This document shows positions 15,748-23,703 of a stretch of DNA of 64,000 nucleotides, piece after piece (position 1 is the first letter of the stretch; each line of letters starts with the position of its first letter). The notes under the pieces were generated by a model. It saw nothing but the letters and a program-made list of their open reading frames with translations, was not told the origin of the DNA and searched no databases. Position numbers and translations under genes: made by a program. Source of the stretch: DUPQ01 sp022706885 (GTDB taxonomy: Bacteria; Bacillota; Clostridia; DUPQ01); NCBI GenBank assembly GCA_022706885.1, contig JAKJBR010000001.1, forward strand, positions 1-64,000, written 5' to 3'.

Positions 15748-17997
15748 TTAGTTGCATTTTGAGTATCCGCAGGACCGACAAATCATGCATCCGCCGTCAC
15801 TTTCCAGCGGAGCTTTGCATTCGGGACAGCGCCTGCCCTCAAAGCTCTTCTCGTTTTTATCCGTGGAATTCTTAGTTTCTCCGTAATGCAGGTAGGGAAT
15901 GGTCCTTTTTACTTCCTCTTTAAGTTCGCCGTTCATTTTGGCAACTTTTTCTATCATCCTGCCTATCGCATCCGGACAGGACAATATTCCCAGATCCTTC
16001 TGCCTTATGGTTGATGGACATCTGATGCCTTTAAGCTGGTCAATAATTTCTGCGGTATCTATGCCCGATCTCAATGCAATGGACACCAGCCTTGCAACCG
16101 CTTCCGACTGTGAAGGACATCCTCCCGCTCTTCCTGTATTGGTAAATATCTCGCATATCTCTCCATTCTCATCATAGTTGACGGTTATGTACAGATTTCC
16201 GCAACCCGTACGGAATTTTTCCGTCAATCCCGTGGTAATTCTCGGACGTTGTTTGGGTATCAGTATCGTTCCGGACTGAACCGTCTCTTTGTGTTGTTGT
16301 TTCGGTATATTCAGCACCTGTGCAGCTCTACTTCCGTCCCTGTACAAGGTAACTCCCTTACATCCCATTGCATATGCCTGCATAAACACTTCTCTTACAT
16401 CGTCCAGTGTCGCTTCATTTCGCAAATTAACCGTTTTGGAAACCGCATTGTCCACATGCTCCTGAAAAGTCGCCTGCATACGTACATGCCATGAAGGATC
16501 TATATCATGACTGGTCACAAAGACTTCCTTAACATCCTCCGGAACATCGGTCATATATTTAACCGAGCCTTTTTTTGCAATATCTCTCATCAGTTCTTCG
16601 GAGCAGAAACCTCTTTTTCTTGCCACTTCTTCGAACACGGGGTTTGTTTCCACCATTTCGGTATTGTCCATTATATTACGTATGTATGATATGGCAAAAA
16701 CCGGTTCAATTCCGCTGGATACGCCCGCTATTATGCTGAGAGTGCCGGTAGGAGCTATTGTAGTGGTTGTAGCATTTCTTACTTTAATATCCTGTGCGGG
16801 ATAAATACTTTTATCGTATGCAGGGAATACTCCTTTAATCTGTGCAAGGTCCATTGAGGCTTTTTTGGATTGCTCGTTTATAAACTTCATTACTTGCTGT
16901 CCCAGTTCCAAAGCCTGCTCGCTGTTGTAAGGAATACCCATCGCATACAGGCTGTCCGCCCATCCCATAACACCTAACCCTATTTTTCTGGTGGCCTTTG
17001 TATTCTTTGCTATTTTCTCATTGGGATAAACATTTACATCTATTACATTGTCCAGAAAGTGTACGGCTTTTACCACACATCTTTCCAGTTTTTCATAGTC
17101 AAAACCGCTTTTATCTTCTTTAATCATGGTCAGAAGATTGATAGAGCCTAAATTACATGACTCGTACGGAAGCAACGGTTGTTCTCCGCAGGGATTGGTA
17201 CTTTCTATTTCTCCCAATTCCGGTATGGTGTTTTTATTGTTTATCCTGTCAAGAAAAACTATTCCCGGTTCCCCGTTCAACCATGCATGTTCCACTATCA
17301 TGTCAAAGATGTCTTTGGCTCTTTCCATTCCCACCGTTTTTTTCGTGGAAGGGTCAATGAGTTCATACATATTGTCATGCTCCACCGCCTGCATAAACTG
17401 CTCGGTCAAGCCCACGCTTATATTAAAATTATTTAATTCGGTGCTGTTGGCTTTGCAGGTTATAAATTCCCTTATATCGGGATGGTCCACTCTGAGAATA
17501 CCCATATTGGCTCCTCTTCTTGTTCCTCCCTGCTTGACCGCTTCGGTTGCGATATTAAAGACCTTCATAAAACTGATCGGACCGGAAGCTATTCCTCCGG
17601 TCGTGCTGACAGCAGCCCCTCTCTGCCGGATTCTGGAAAAACTGAAACCTGTTCCCCCGCCGCTTTTGTGTATTAAAGCCGCATTCTTTACAGTCTCGAA
17701 TATACCGTCCATGGAGTCTTCAATGGGTAGCACAAAACAGGCCGACAATTGCCCCAGCGGTCTTCCCGCATTCATTAATGTGGGTGAATTGGGTAAAAAC
17801 TCCAGCTTTATCATCATATCGTAGAAATCTTTTTCGCTTTTCTCTATATCTTCCTTACCTAAATACTCGGCATCTGCGGATGCTACCGTCTTTGCTACCC
17901 TCCTGAACATGTCATCATAAGATTCGACGACATTACCCTCCGAGTCTCTTTTAAGGTACCTTTTCTCCAGTACTTTTTTTGCATTCTCCGTAAGCAT
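15748..17997 (-). CDS. nrdJ: Adenosylcobalamin-dependent (class II) ribonucleotide reductase
   Basis: 749 aa, reducing ribonucleotides to deoxyribonucleotides with coenzyme B12 as radical source, oxygen-independent. Visible family features include SACFVLP with the N-terminal redox cysteine, the GGGTGFSFSR and RRGANMG segments, and the NPCGEQPLLPYESCNLGS active-site loop holding the radical cysteine and glutamate. A C-terminal zinc-ribbon-like tail (CPEC, then C..C..C near the end) supplies redox cysteines. No cobalamin riboswitch is recognisable. Control instead appears to run through two NrdR boxes in the promoter. Confidence 0.95.
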   Translation of the reverse strand: MLTENAKKVLEKRYLKRDSEGNVVESYDDMFRRVAKTVASADAEYLGKEDIEKSEKDFYDMMIKLEFLPNSPTLMNAGRPLGQLSACFVLPIEDSMDGIFETVKNAALIHKSGGGTGFSFSRIRQRGAAVSTTGGIASGPISFMKVFNIATEAVKQGGTRRGANMGILRVDHPDIREFITCKANSTELNNFNISVGLTEQFMQAVEHDNMYELIDPSTKKTVGMERAKDIFDMIVEHAWLNGEPGIVFLDRINNKNTIPELGEIESTNPCGEQPLLPYESCNLGSINLLTMIKEDKSGFDYEKLERCVVKAVHFLDNVIDVNVYPNEKIAKNTKATRKIGLGVMGWADSLYAMGIPYNSEQALELGQQVMKFINEQSKKASMDLAQIKGVFPAYDKSIYPAQDIKVRNATTTTIAPTGTLSIIAGVSSGIEPVFAISYIRNIMDNTEMVETNPVFEEVARKRGFCSEELMRDIAKKGSVKYMTDVPEDVKEVFVTSHDIDPSWHVRMQATFQEHVDNAVSKTVNLRNEATLDDVREVFMQAYAMGCKGVTLYRDGSRAAQVLNIPKQQHKETVQSGTILIPKQRPRITTGLTEKFRTGCGNLYITVNYDENGEICEIFTNTGRAGGCPSQSEAVARLVSIALRSGIDTAEIIDQLKGIRCPSTIRQKDLGILSCPDAIGRMIEKVAKMNGELKEEVKRTIPYLHYGETKNSTDKNEKSFEGRRCPECKAPLESDGGCMICRSCGYSKCN

Positions 17998-18012
17998 GAT
18001 TATTCCTCTGTA

Positions 18013-18028
18013 AAACTATATTTTGTGT
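18013..18028 (-). promoter_or_regulatory. NrdR box, proximal
   Basis: Minus strand ACACAAAATATAGTTT matches the NrdR consensus acaCwAtATaTwgTgt at 14 of 16 positions. It lies 16 bp from the distal box, the usual three-turn centre-to-centre arrangement. Confidence 0.78.
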
Positions 18029-18044
18029 TATCAACACTAATGGT

Positions 18045-18060
18045 GTGCTATATATTGTAT
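18045..18060 (-). promoter_or_regulatory. NrdR box, distal, overlapping the -10
   Basis: Minus strand ATACAATATATAGCAC matches the NrdR consensus at 12 of 16 positions. It covers the predicted -10 of nrdJ, so NrdR bound here would repress transcription. Confidence 0.72.
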
Positions 18061-18081
18061 CATCGTGTATTTCTCTGTCAA
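18054..18081 (-). promoter_or_regulatory. nrdJ promoter
   Basis: Minus strand TTGACA (18081-18076), a 16-bp spacer and TACAAT (18059-18054). Confidence 0.65.
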
Positions 18082-18189
18082 CGGATTTGACGGAATTCAT
18101 TTGTAAATTTTTTTCACTCTCTTTGTATGTTCATAGTATTTTGCTTTTTCTATGGTATAATTTATCTGCAAACGGAAAGAGGGAAAACT

Positions 18190-18807
18190 ATGGAAGTAAG
18201 ACATAAATCCGCTATACCTATATATATTGCCGGTTCAGTATGGGTGCTGTACAGCATAATTTTCCCTATGCATAAATTGATTCATATAATTATCGCAGCA
18301 ATACTGTTTATATTAGCTTTTTTCTTAAGCGGAAGATTTTTCCCCGACAGGATTGAGATGGTGGAAGAGCCTATAAAATATACCGGTGCAAAAGATGCGG
18401 ATGTGGCTATAGCTGAGGGAAACAGATATATTGAGAAAATGAGAAAAGCCAATATCCGTATACAAAACGCAGTCGTGTCGGAAAAGATTGACATACTCTG
18501 TGAAGTTATAAAAAAGATATTTACATATATCACCGAGAAACCGGAAAAGGTCAAGGATATACGCAGACTTATCACATATTTTCTGCCTACAACGGTTAAA
18601 CTTCTGAATGCTTACGCAAGAGCGGAAGAACAGAACAATCACGGAGAAAACATAACACAGGTAAAAACCGATATTGAGGGAGCAATGGACGGAATTATAC
18701 ATTCTTTCCGCAAGTACCTTGATAATCTGTATGCCGATGAGGCTATGGACATAGATGCTGAAATAACTGTCTTTGACAGTATGCTGAAAGCGGAAAATTT
18801 AAAATAA
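18190..18807 (+). CDS. XpaC-like membrane protein (5-bromo-4-chloroindolyl phosphate hydrolysis family)
   Basis: 205 aa from the ATG at 18190, preceded by GAGGGA; an upstream in-frame extension overlaps the -10 (TATAAT at 18156-18161). Two adjacent hydrophobic helices occupy residues ~12-50. The rest is a cytoplasmic alpha-helical domain with many charged residues, as in XpaC proteins, which commonly precede TelA. The molecular role is not established despite the family name. It is the first gene of a four-gene operon with TelA, a LemA-like protein and a TPM protein. Confidence 0.72.
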   Translation: MEVRHKSAIPIYIAGSVWVLYSIIFPMHKLIHIIIAAILFILAFFLSGRFFPDRIEMVEEPIKYTGAKDADVAIAEGNRYIEKMRKANIRIQNAVVSEKIDILCEVIKKIFTYITEKPEKVKDIRRLITYFLPTTVKLLNAYARAEEQNNHGENITQVKTDIEGAMDGIIHSFRKYLDNLYADEAMDIDAEITVFDSMLKAENLK

Positions 18808-18824
18808 CTGAAAGGATAAATGCA

Positions 18825-19859
18825 ATGAACGAAATTACATTAACGGAGAAAGACAGAGAACTTGCTATTTCATACGGAGACAAGCTGGACATTAAAAGCA
18901 GCGCCTCCATTCTTCAATACGGAGCCGATGCACAAAGAAAGATAACAACCTTCTCGGATGCCACATTGGAAAAGATCCGTTCCAAGGAACTGGGAGAGAT
19001 AGGGGACATGATAGGCAATCTCATGGCGCAGCTTAAGGATTTTACCGCCGACCGGGAATCGGGAAATTTCCTGGAGAGACTTTTCAAGAGAACTAAAAGG
19101 TATATTGATGTCCTGAAAGCCCGTTATGCAAAGGTTGAAGCCAATGTAAACAAGATTGTTGCTGTAATGGAAGATCATCAGGTAGTATTGATGAAAGATA
19201 TTACAATGCTGGACAAGATGTATGAAATGAACCTTGATTACGTTAAAGAACTTGCTTTGTATATAGAAGGTGGCAGAGCTAAGCACAAGGAACTCAAAGA
19301 GACAAAACTTGCGGAACTTAGAAAAAAAGCAAAAGAGACCAATCTTCCCGAAGACGCTCAGGCGGCAAATGACTTTGCCAATATGTTAGACAGAGTGGAA
19401 AAGAAGATATATGACCTGGAGATAACAAGAAATATTGCCGTTCAGATGGCTCCGCAGATAAGACTGATACAGAACAATAACACTCTTCTGACGGAAAAGA
19501 TACAAACCACCCTGATAAACACCATTCCTCTTTGGAAAAACCGTATGGTACTTTCATTAAGCATCACACATTCACAGAATGCCATGAAAGCTCAGCGTGC
19601 CGTTACCGACATGACTAACGAACTGCTTCTCAAAAATGCGGAAATGCTGAAACAGAGCAGTGTGGATATTGCCAAAGAATCGGAAAGAGGTATTGTGGAT
19701 ATTGAGACGCTGAAAGCCACAAACGAAAGCCTTATAACCACTCTTGAGGATATAATCCGTATTCAGGAGGAAGGAAAGGCAAAGAGGAAAGAAGCTGAAA
19801 AAGAACTTGACAGGATTGAGGAGCAACTCAAGAACAAATTGCTGGAGTTTAAAAACTGA
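18825..19859 (+). CDS. telA: TelA-family toxic-anion-resistance protein
   Basis: 344 aa, almost entirely helical and highly charged with predicted coiled-coil stretches, and no membrane segment. It matches TelA/KlaA in length and in the conserved internal segments (ITMLDKMYEMN, LYIEGG, the MAPQIRLIQ region, and NAEMLKQSS near the C-terminus). Members were named for tellurite resistance, but many associate with envelope stress. An AAAGGATAA ribosome site precedes the ATG. The stop overlaps the next start by one base (TGATG). Confidence 0.88.
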   Translation: MNEITLTEKDRELAISYGDKLDIKSSASILQYGADAQRKITTFSDATLEKIRSKELGEIGDMIGNLMAQLKDFTADRESGNFLERLFKRTKRYIDVLKARYAKVEANVNKIVAVMEDHQVVLMKDITMLDKMYEMNLDYVKELALYIEGGRAKHKELKETKLAELRKKAKETNLPEDAQAANDFANMLDRVEKKIYDLEITRNIAVQMAPQIRLIQNNNTLLTEKIQTTLINTIPLWKNRMVLSLSITHSQNAMKAQRAVTDMTNELLLKNAEMLKQSSVDIAKESERGIVDIETLKATNESLITTLEDIIRIQEEGKAKRKEAEKELDRIEEQLKNKLLEFKN

Positions 19860-20386
19860 TGAGATTTAAGGAAAACAGAGCATTAGCCTGGATATTGGTT
19901 GTAATTGCAGTAATCGCTTCTGTGCTTATAAGCGGACATGTTTCTCTTTCTTTGCAAAGAAGAGCGGTCATGAACTCTTTTTACGAAACAATGGATGCCG
20001 ATCTGAACACCAAGTCGGCCTATGCCGACAATCTGGCCGGTGTGGCGTCAAGATACCTTGACCGCAACAGCGAATATATAACAAATATGGCACAAGCCAG
20101 AGATATGCTTTTGAATGCAAAGACACCTGCGGAGAAATATGCGGCATCGGTGAAAATAACCAATGCCGCGGCGGCTCTTTATGACATATTAGGCACTATG
20201 AGTCTCAATGAAACCGATGAGAGATTAAGGCGAAGCAATTACGCCGATATAATAGCCGTGGACGATATCTTAAAGAGAACATCGTTTAATAAGAATGTTG
20301 ATACGTTCAACAGTCAATTGGCTATGTTTCCGGCTAATGTTATCGCATCAATAACCGGCATTGACAAGGCGGAATATTTCCGATGA
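19859..20386 (+). CDS. LemA-like membrane protein
   Basis: 175 aa with an N-terminal transmembrane helix (about residues 10-28) followed by an extracytoplasmic helical region. The placement between TelA and a TPM-domain protein, the single N-terminal anchor and the helical bundle resemble LemA proteins, which are frequently adjacent to TPM proteins. Sequence motifs are weak, so the family call is tentative. It is translationally coupled to telA. Confidence 0.6.
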   Translation: MRFKENRALAWILVVIAVIASVLISGHVSLSLQRRAVMNSFYETMDADLNTKSAYADNLAGVASRYLDRNSEYITNMAQARDMLLNAKTPAEKYAASVKITNAAAALYDILGTMSLNETDERLRRSNYADIIAVDDILKRTSFNKNVDTFNSQLAMFPANVIASITGIDKAEYFR

Positions 20387-20416
20387 ACCTTTATAATGTT
20401 TTCCCGTTTGATTGAC

Positions 20417-21403
20417 ATGAAAAAAATTGCAATATTTATTACATTAATATCGGTTCTTGTCTGTAGTGCGGTATATGCCGCAGATATTCCTGCGCCTACT
20501 TCCGAGTTCTATGTCAATGATACCGCCAATGTGTTATCCGAGAAGACAGAGAAAACAATAATAGATAAAAATCTTGCACTCTGCGAAAAGACGGGAGCCC
20601 AGATTGTTGTTGTAACGGTAGATTATACCCATACGGCATCCATTGCCGATTACGCATATGAACTTTTCAATGAGTACAAGATAGGCTCCGCAGAAAAGAA
20701 TAACGGATTATTGTTGCTTCTTTCCATAGGAGACGACGATTATTATGTTCTGCAAGGGGAAGGCTTGGAAAGAACGCTGTCCAGCGGTACTCTTTCTTAC
20801 CTGCTATATGAACATCTGGAACCGTATTTCGCCAAGCAACAATATGATGAGGGAGTATTAAGCATTTTTAATGTTTTATACAAAGAGATGCTGGCAATTC
20901 ACAATACAACCATAGAATATGAAGATGTATACCCGCCGCAAGACAACTATTACTATCCGGAAGATTTCTATAATCCGTCCCCTCCATTGACTTTCTTTGA
21001 TATACTCGTAACTGTTTTTGCTGTTTTCAGATTTTTCTTTTTTTTCATAGTTATTATCGGCGTACTTTCCGCAATATTCGGGAGAAGGAAAAGTACAAGG
21101 CGTTCCGATGTTGCCCGAAATGTAATGCCCGTTATAGGTGCTCTGGGTTATATGAATACATTGAAAAATATGAACAATTCCACAAACTATTCTTCATTCA
21201 ACAATAACAGCAGTACCGTCAACAGGAGTAATTACTATTCGGGCGGAAGCAGTTATTCGTCAGGCAGAAGTTCGTATTCAGGAGGATCCTCTTTCCGAAG
21301 CAGTTCCTCTTCTTCAAGAAGCTCTTTTTCTTCCGGTAGCAGATCCAGCAGCGGCGGAGGCGGCTCGTCCAGAGGCGGAGGAGCGGGAAGAGGCGGCAGA
21401 TAG
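20417..21403 (+). CDS. TPM-domain (YgcG-like) exported protein with Ser/Gly-rich tail
   Basis: 328 aa from the ATG at 20417. A classic signal peptide (residues 1-22, ending AVYA-A) is followed by a TPM domain (~30-165) with the VNDTANVLS start and the NNGLLLLLS core typical of the family. A transmembrane helix follows near 200-225, then a low-complexity tail of ~80 residues made of Ser, Gly, Tyr, Arg and Asn, ending GGGAGRGGR. TPM proteins are linked to membrane-protein quality control or phosphatase activity. No Shine-Dalgarno site is visible. Confidence 0.82.
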   Translation: MKKIAIFITLISVLVCSAVYAADIPAPTSEFYVNDTANVLSEKTEKTIIDKNLALCEKTGAQIVVVTVDYTHTASIADYAYELFNEYKIGSAEKNNGLLLLLSIGDDDYYVLQGEGLERTLSSGTLSYLLYEHLEPYFAKQQYDEGVLSIFNVLYKEMLAIHNTTIEYEDVYPPQDNYYYPEDFYNPSPPLTFFDILVTVFAVFRFFFFFIVIIGVLSAIFGRRKSTRRSDVARNVMPVIGALGYMNTLKNMNNSTNYSSFNNNSSTVNRSNYYSGGSSYSSGRSSYSGGSSFRSSSSSSRSSFSSGSRSSSGGGGSSRGGGAGRGGR

Positions 21404-21465
21404 CCGCCCTGTTATTTCCTCTATATCAAACCTGTTTTATTTTCATATCAATCGTGTATTGACTT

Positions 21466-21633
21466 TTACTTTTCCGTTGCGCCCGAGTCCTTTTTCTTAT
21501 TGTCTTTGAAGATTCTTGACAATAGCAGTATTGCAAGATATATAACCGTAAGTGCTATAAAAACACCTAACATTCCGAAAAGAACCACCCCGGGTGTCTG
21601 TAAAAAATTATCAACATCAAATCGTATATTCAT
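21466..21633 (-). CDS. Small OadG-like membrane subunit (55 aa)
   Basis: 55 aa, below usual ORF cut-offs. The ATG at 21633 has a strong GGAGGCG site and lies 12 nt after the stop of the decarboxylase beta subunit. A short hydrophilic N-terminus precedes one transmembrane helix (about residues 16-39), then a basic, charged tail. This is the size and topology of gamma subunits (OadG/MmdD-like) of sodium-pumping decarboxylases, which normally accompany the beta subunit. The sequence is too short for a firm homology claim; position and topology carry the call. Confidence 0.68.
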   Translation of the reverse strand: MNIRFDVDNFLQTPGVVLFGMLGVFIALTVIYLAILLLSRIFKDNKKKDSGATEK

Positions 21634-21645
21634 TTTTCGCCTCCG

Positions 21646-22776
21646 TTATATAAGTTTTTCCACCAGGGCAATCATTACGCCGCCGGCAACCACCGATGCA
21701 ATCTGACCGGCTACATTGGCTCCGGCAGCATGCATTAACAGGAAGTTTGTAGGATCTTCTTTTAATCCCATTTTATGTACTACCCTGGAGGACATGGGGA
21801 ATGCCGATATTCCCGCCGCACCTACCATAGGATTTATTTTCTTCTTGACAAACAGATTCAGAAGTTTGGCAAACAGCACTCCCCCTATCGTGTCAAACAC
21901 GAATGCAACAAGTCCCAAAAGAATAATCACCAGGGTGTCCACCTTTACGAAAAGATCATATCTCATCTTGGAAGCTATGGTTATTCCCAACAATATGGTT
22001 ACGAGGTTGGCAAGTTCTTTTTGAGCCGATTCGGATAATATCCTCAAGACTTTGCATTCTCTTAACAGGTTACCGAACATTAAGAATCCTACCAGTGCTA
22101 CCGATCTCGGTGCCAGAATACCTACTATCATTGTGGTTACTATTGGGAACAGTATTCTTACCGTTGCGGATACTTCCTTCTGCTCGTAAGGCATCCTTAT
22201 AAGTCGCTCCTTTTTGGTTGTGAAAAGACGAATAACGGGAGGCTGTATTATAGGAACCAATGCCATATACGAATACGCCGCCACTATAATCGCTCCTATG
22301 TAGTTGCTGTTGAAGTAGTTGGCTACGAATATGGATGTGGGACCGTCCGCAGCTCCGATAATGCCTATTGATGCGGCATCTTTCAAATCAAAGCCCAACA
22401 AAGCAGCCAAGGAAAAGGTGAAGAATATACCGAACTGTGCAGCCGCACCGAACAGCAGCATCTTAGGATTGGATAAAAGCGGTCCGAAATCTATCATTGC
22501 TCCTATTCCGATAAACAGAAGCAACGGAAACAACTCGTTAGCTATTCCCGCATTGAAAAGCACATCCAGAACACCTTCTTCCGTATTGCCGTTAATAATC
22601 TGCGTTACCGCTCCCGATGTGGGAAGATTGGCAAGAATTGCCCCGAACCCCATAGGCAGAAGCAGTGTGGGTTCCATGTCTTTGGCTATAGCCAGCCAAA
22701 TCAAAACCCCTCCTATCACCCACATGAGGACCATCTCCCATCTTATCTCCAGTACATTAGAAAAAATATCAGCCAT
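21646..22776 (-). CDS. oadB: Sodium-translocating decarboxylase beta subunit
   Basis: 376 aa, ~9-10 transmembrane helices. Family signatures include the GIGAMIDFGPLL region near residue 90, the GAADGPTSIF motif near 140 and a C-terminal GAAGISAFPMSSR region. This integral subunit of oxaloacetate, methylmalonyl-CoA or glutaconyl-CoA decarboxylase couples decarboxylation of the biotin-bound carboxylate to Na+ export. No carboxyltransferase (alpha) or biotin-carrier gene is in the window, so the substrate cannot be named; the oadB symbol is for the family. A small gamma-like gene follows. Confidence 0.92.
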   Translation of the reverse strand: MADIFSNVLEIRWEMVLMWVIGGVLIWLAIAKDMEPTLLLPMGFGAILANLPTSGAVTQIINGNTEEGVLDVLFNAGIANELFPLLLFIGIGAMIDFGPLLSNPKMLLFGAAAQFGIFFTFSLAALLGFDLKDAASIGIIGAADGPTSIFVANYFNSNYIGAIIVAAYSYMALVPIIQPPVIRLFTTKKERLIRMPYEQKEVSATVRILFPIVTTMIVGILAPRSVALVGFLMFGNLLRECKVLRILSESAQKELANLVTILLGITIASKMRYDLFVKVDTLVIILLGLVAFVFDTIGGVLFAKLLNLFVKKKINPMVGAAGISAFPMSSRVVHKMGLKEDPTNFLLMHAAGANVAGQIASVVAGGVMIALVEKLI

Positions 22777-22799
22777 TTTTGTCTTGTCCCCCGATTTTT

Positions 22800-22861
22800 A
22801 CAGGCTTATTGCCTGTTCATCTTTAGTATATATAATACTTTTTTCCTGCCGCTTGCGTCAA
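22800..22861 (-). promoter_or_regulatory. oadB promoter and leader hairpin
   Basis: Minus strand TTGACG (22861-22856), an 18-bp spacer and TATTAT (22837-22832). The leader then contains a small perfect hairpin ACAGGC/GCCTGT (22800-22816, 5-nt loop) ahead of the ribosome site. It is back-to-back with the deoC promoter. Confidence 0.5.
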
Positions 22862-22869
22862 GTGATTAG

Positions 22870-22898
22870 TTGCATTAAACCGTTTGTATATATATACT
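22870..22898 (+). promoter_or_regulatory. deoC promoter
   Basis: TTGCAT (22870-22875), a 17-bp spacer and TATACT (22893-22898), about 20 nt before the deoC start region. Confidence 0.55.
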
Positions 22899-22920
22899 TT
22901 ACTGGGAAAGGAATTATAAA

Positions 22921-23586
22921 ATGAATATTGAAAACATATTATCCAAAGTAGATCATACCCTTCTCAAGCAGACGGCGAAGTGGGAAGATATTAAAGCGAT
23001 TTGTGAAGATGCGATTAAATATAATTGTGCGACGGCCTGTATTCCTCCGTACTTTGTTAAGCAGGCAAAAGATTGTTTTAAGAATAACCTTAAAATCTGT
23101 ACGGTTATAGGTTTTCCCAACGGATACAGTACAACAAAGGCCAAATGTTTTGAAGCCGCACAGGCTGTAAGCGACGGAGCTGACGAAATAGATATGGTTC
23201 TCAACATAAACATGCTCAAAGACAAGCTTTACGATGATATACTGGCTGAAATTAATCAGGTAAAAAAAGCCTGTTCGGGAAAACTTCTTAAAGTTATAAT
23301 TGAAACCTGTCTTCTGACCGAGGAGGAAAAGATAAAGATGTGCGAAATCATTTCAAAAAGCGATGCCGACTATATAAAGACATCAACGGGCTTTTCCACA
23401 GCAGGTGCCACAAGAGAAGACATTATGTTGTTTAAGAAGCATATTAAAAACGGCAAGCTCATAAAAGCCGCCGGAGGCATAAGGTCTTTAAACGATGCAA
23501 ATGATTTTATCAGTCTCGGCTCTTCCCGGCTGGGCACATCAAGTATAGTAAGAATTGTTAAGGATGAGGAAATTACAAGTTATTGA
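22921..23586 (+). CDS. deoC: Deoxyribose-phosphate aldolase
   Basis: 221 aa class I aldolase cleaving 2-deoxyribose-5-phosphate to glyceraldehyde-3-phosphate and acetaldehyde. The N-terminal DHTLLK motif, the EIDMVLN segment, the KVIIET strand and the Schiff-base lysine in YIKTSTGF are all present. A GGGAAAGGA site precedes the ATG. The downstream genes encode nucleoside uptake and pyrimidine-nucleoside phosphorylase, so DeoC would consume the deoxyribose phosphate released from deoxynucleosides once isomerised. A phosphopentomutase is not in the window. Confidence 0.95.
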   Translation: MNIENILSKVDHTLLKQTAKWEDIKAICEDAIKYNCATACIPPYFVKQAKDCFKNNLKICTVIGFPNGYSTTKAKCFEAAQAVSDGADEIDMVLNINMLKDKLYDDILAEINQVKKACSGKLLKVIIETCLLTEEEKIKMCEIISKSDADYIKTSTGFSTAGATREDIMLFKKHIKNGKLIKAAGGIRSLNDANDFISLGSSRLGTSSIVRIVKDEEITSY

Positions 23587-23634
23587 AATGTTAAAGAAAT
23601 GTGTCAAGAATGTGAACTTTTTGTTTTTTCCCCC

Positions 23635-23663
23635 TTGTTTATAAACTATAAATCTGATAGTAT
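23635..23663 (+). promoter_or_regulatory. Promoter of the BMP lipoprotein gene
   Basis: TTGTTT (23635-23640), a 17-bp spacer and TAGTAT (23658-23663), followed by a short leader and an AAAGGAG ribosome site. Confidence 0.55.
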
Positions 23664-23703
23664 TTATATGTGAATTTCATTATATCAAAAAAGGAGTATA
23701 ATT

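Noticed and set aside
17126..17824. 232-aa plus-strand open frame
   Set aside because: Antisense shadow of nrdJ, with no family features.
17998..18126. Cobalamin riboswitch before nrdJ
   Set aside because: The leader is short and AT-rich and lacks a B12-box; NrdR boxes explain it better.
20361..20397. TTGACA ... TATAAT promoter before the TPM gene
   Set aside because: The spacing is about 25 bp, too long for a sigma-A promoter; the gene is probably read from the operon.
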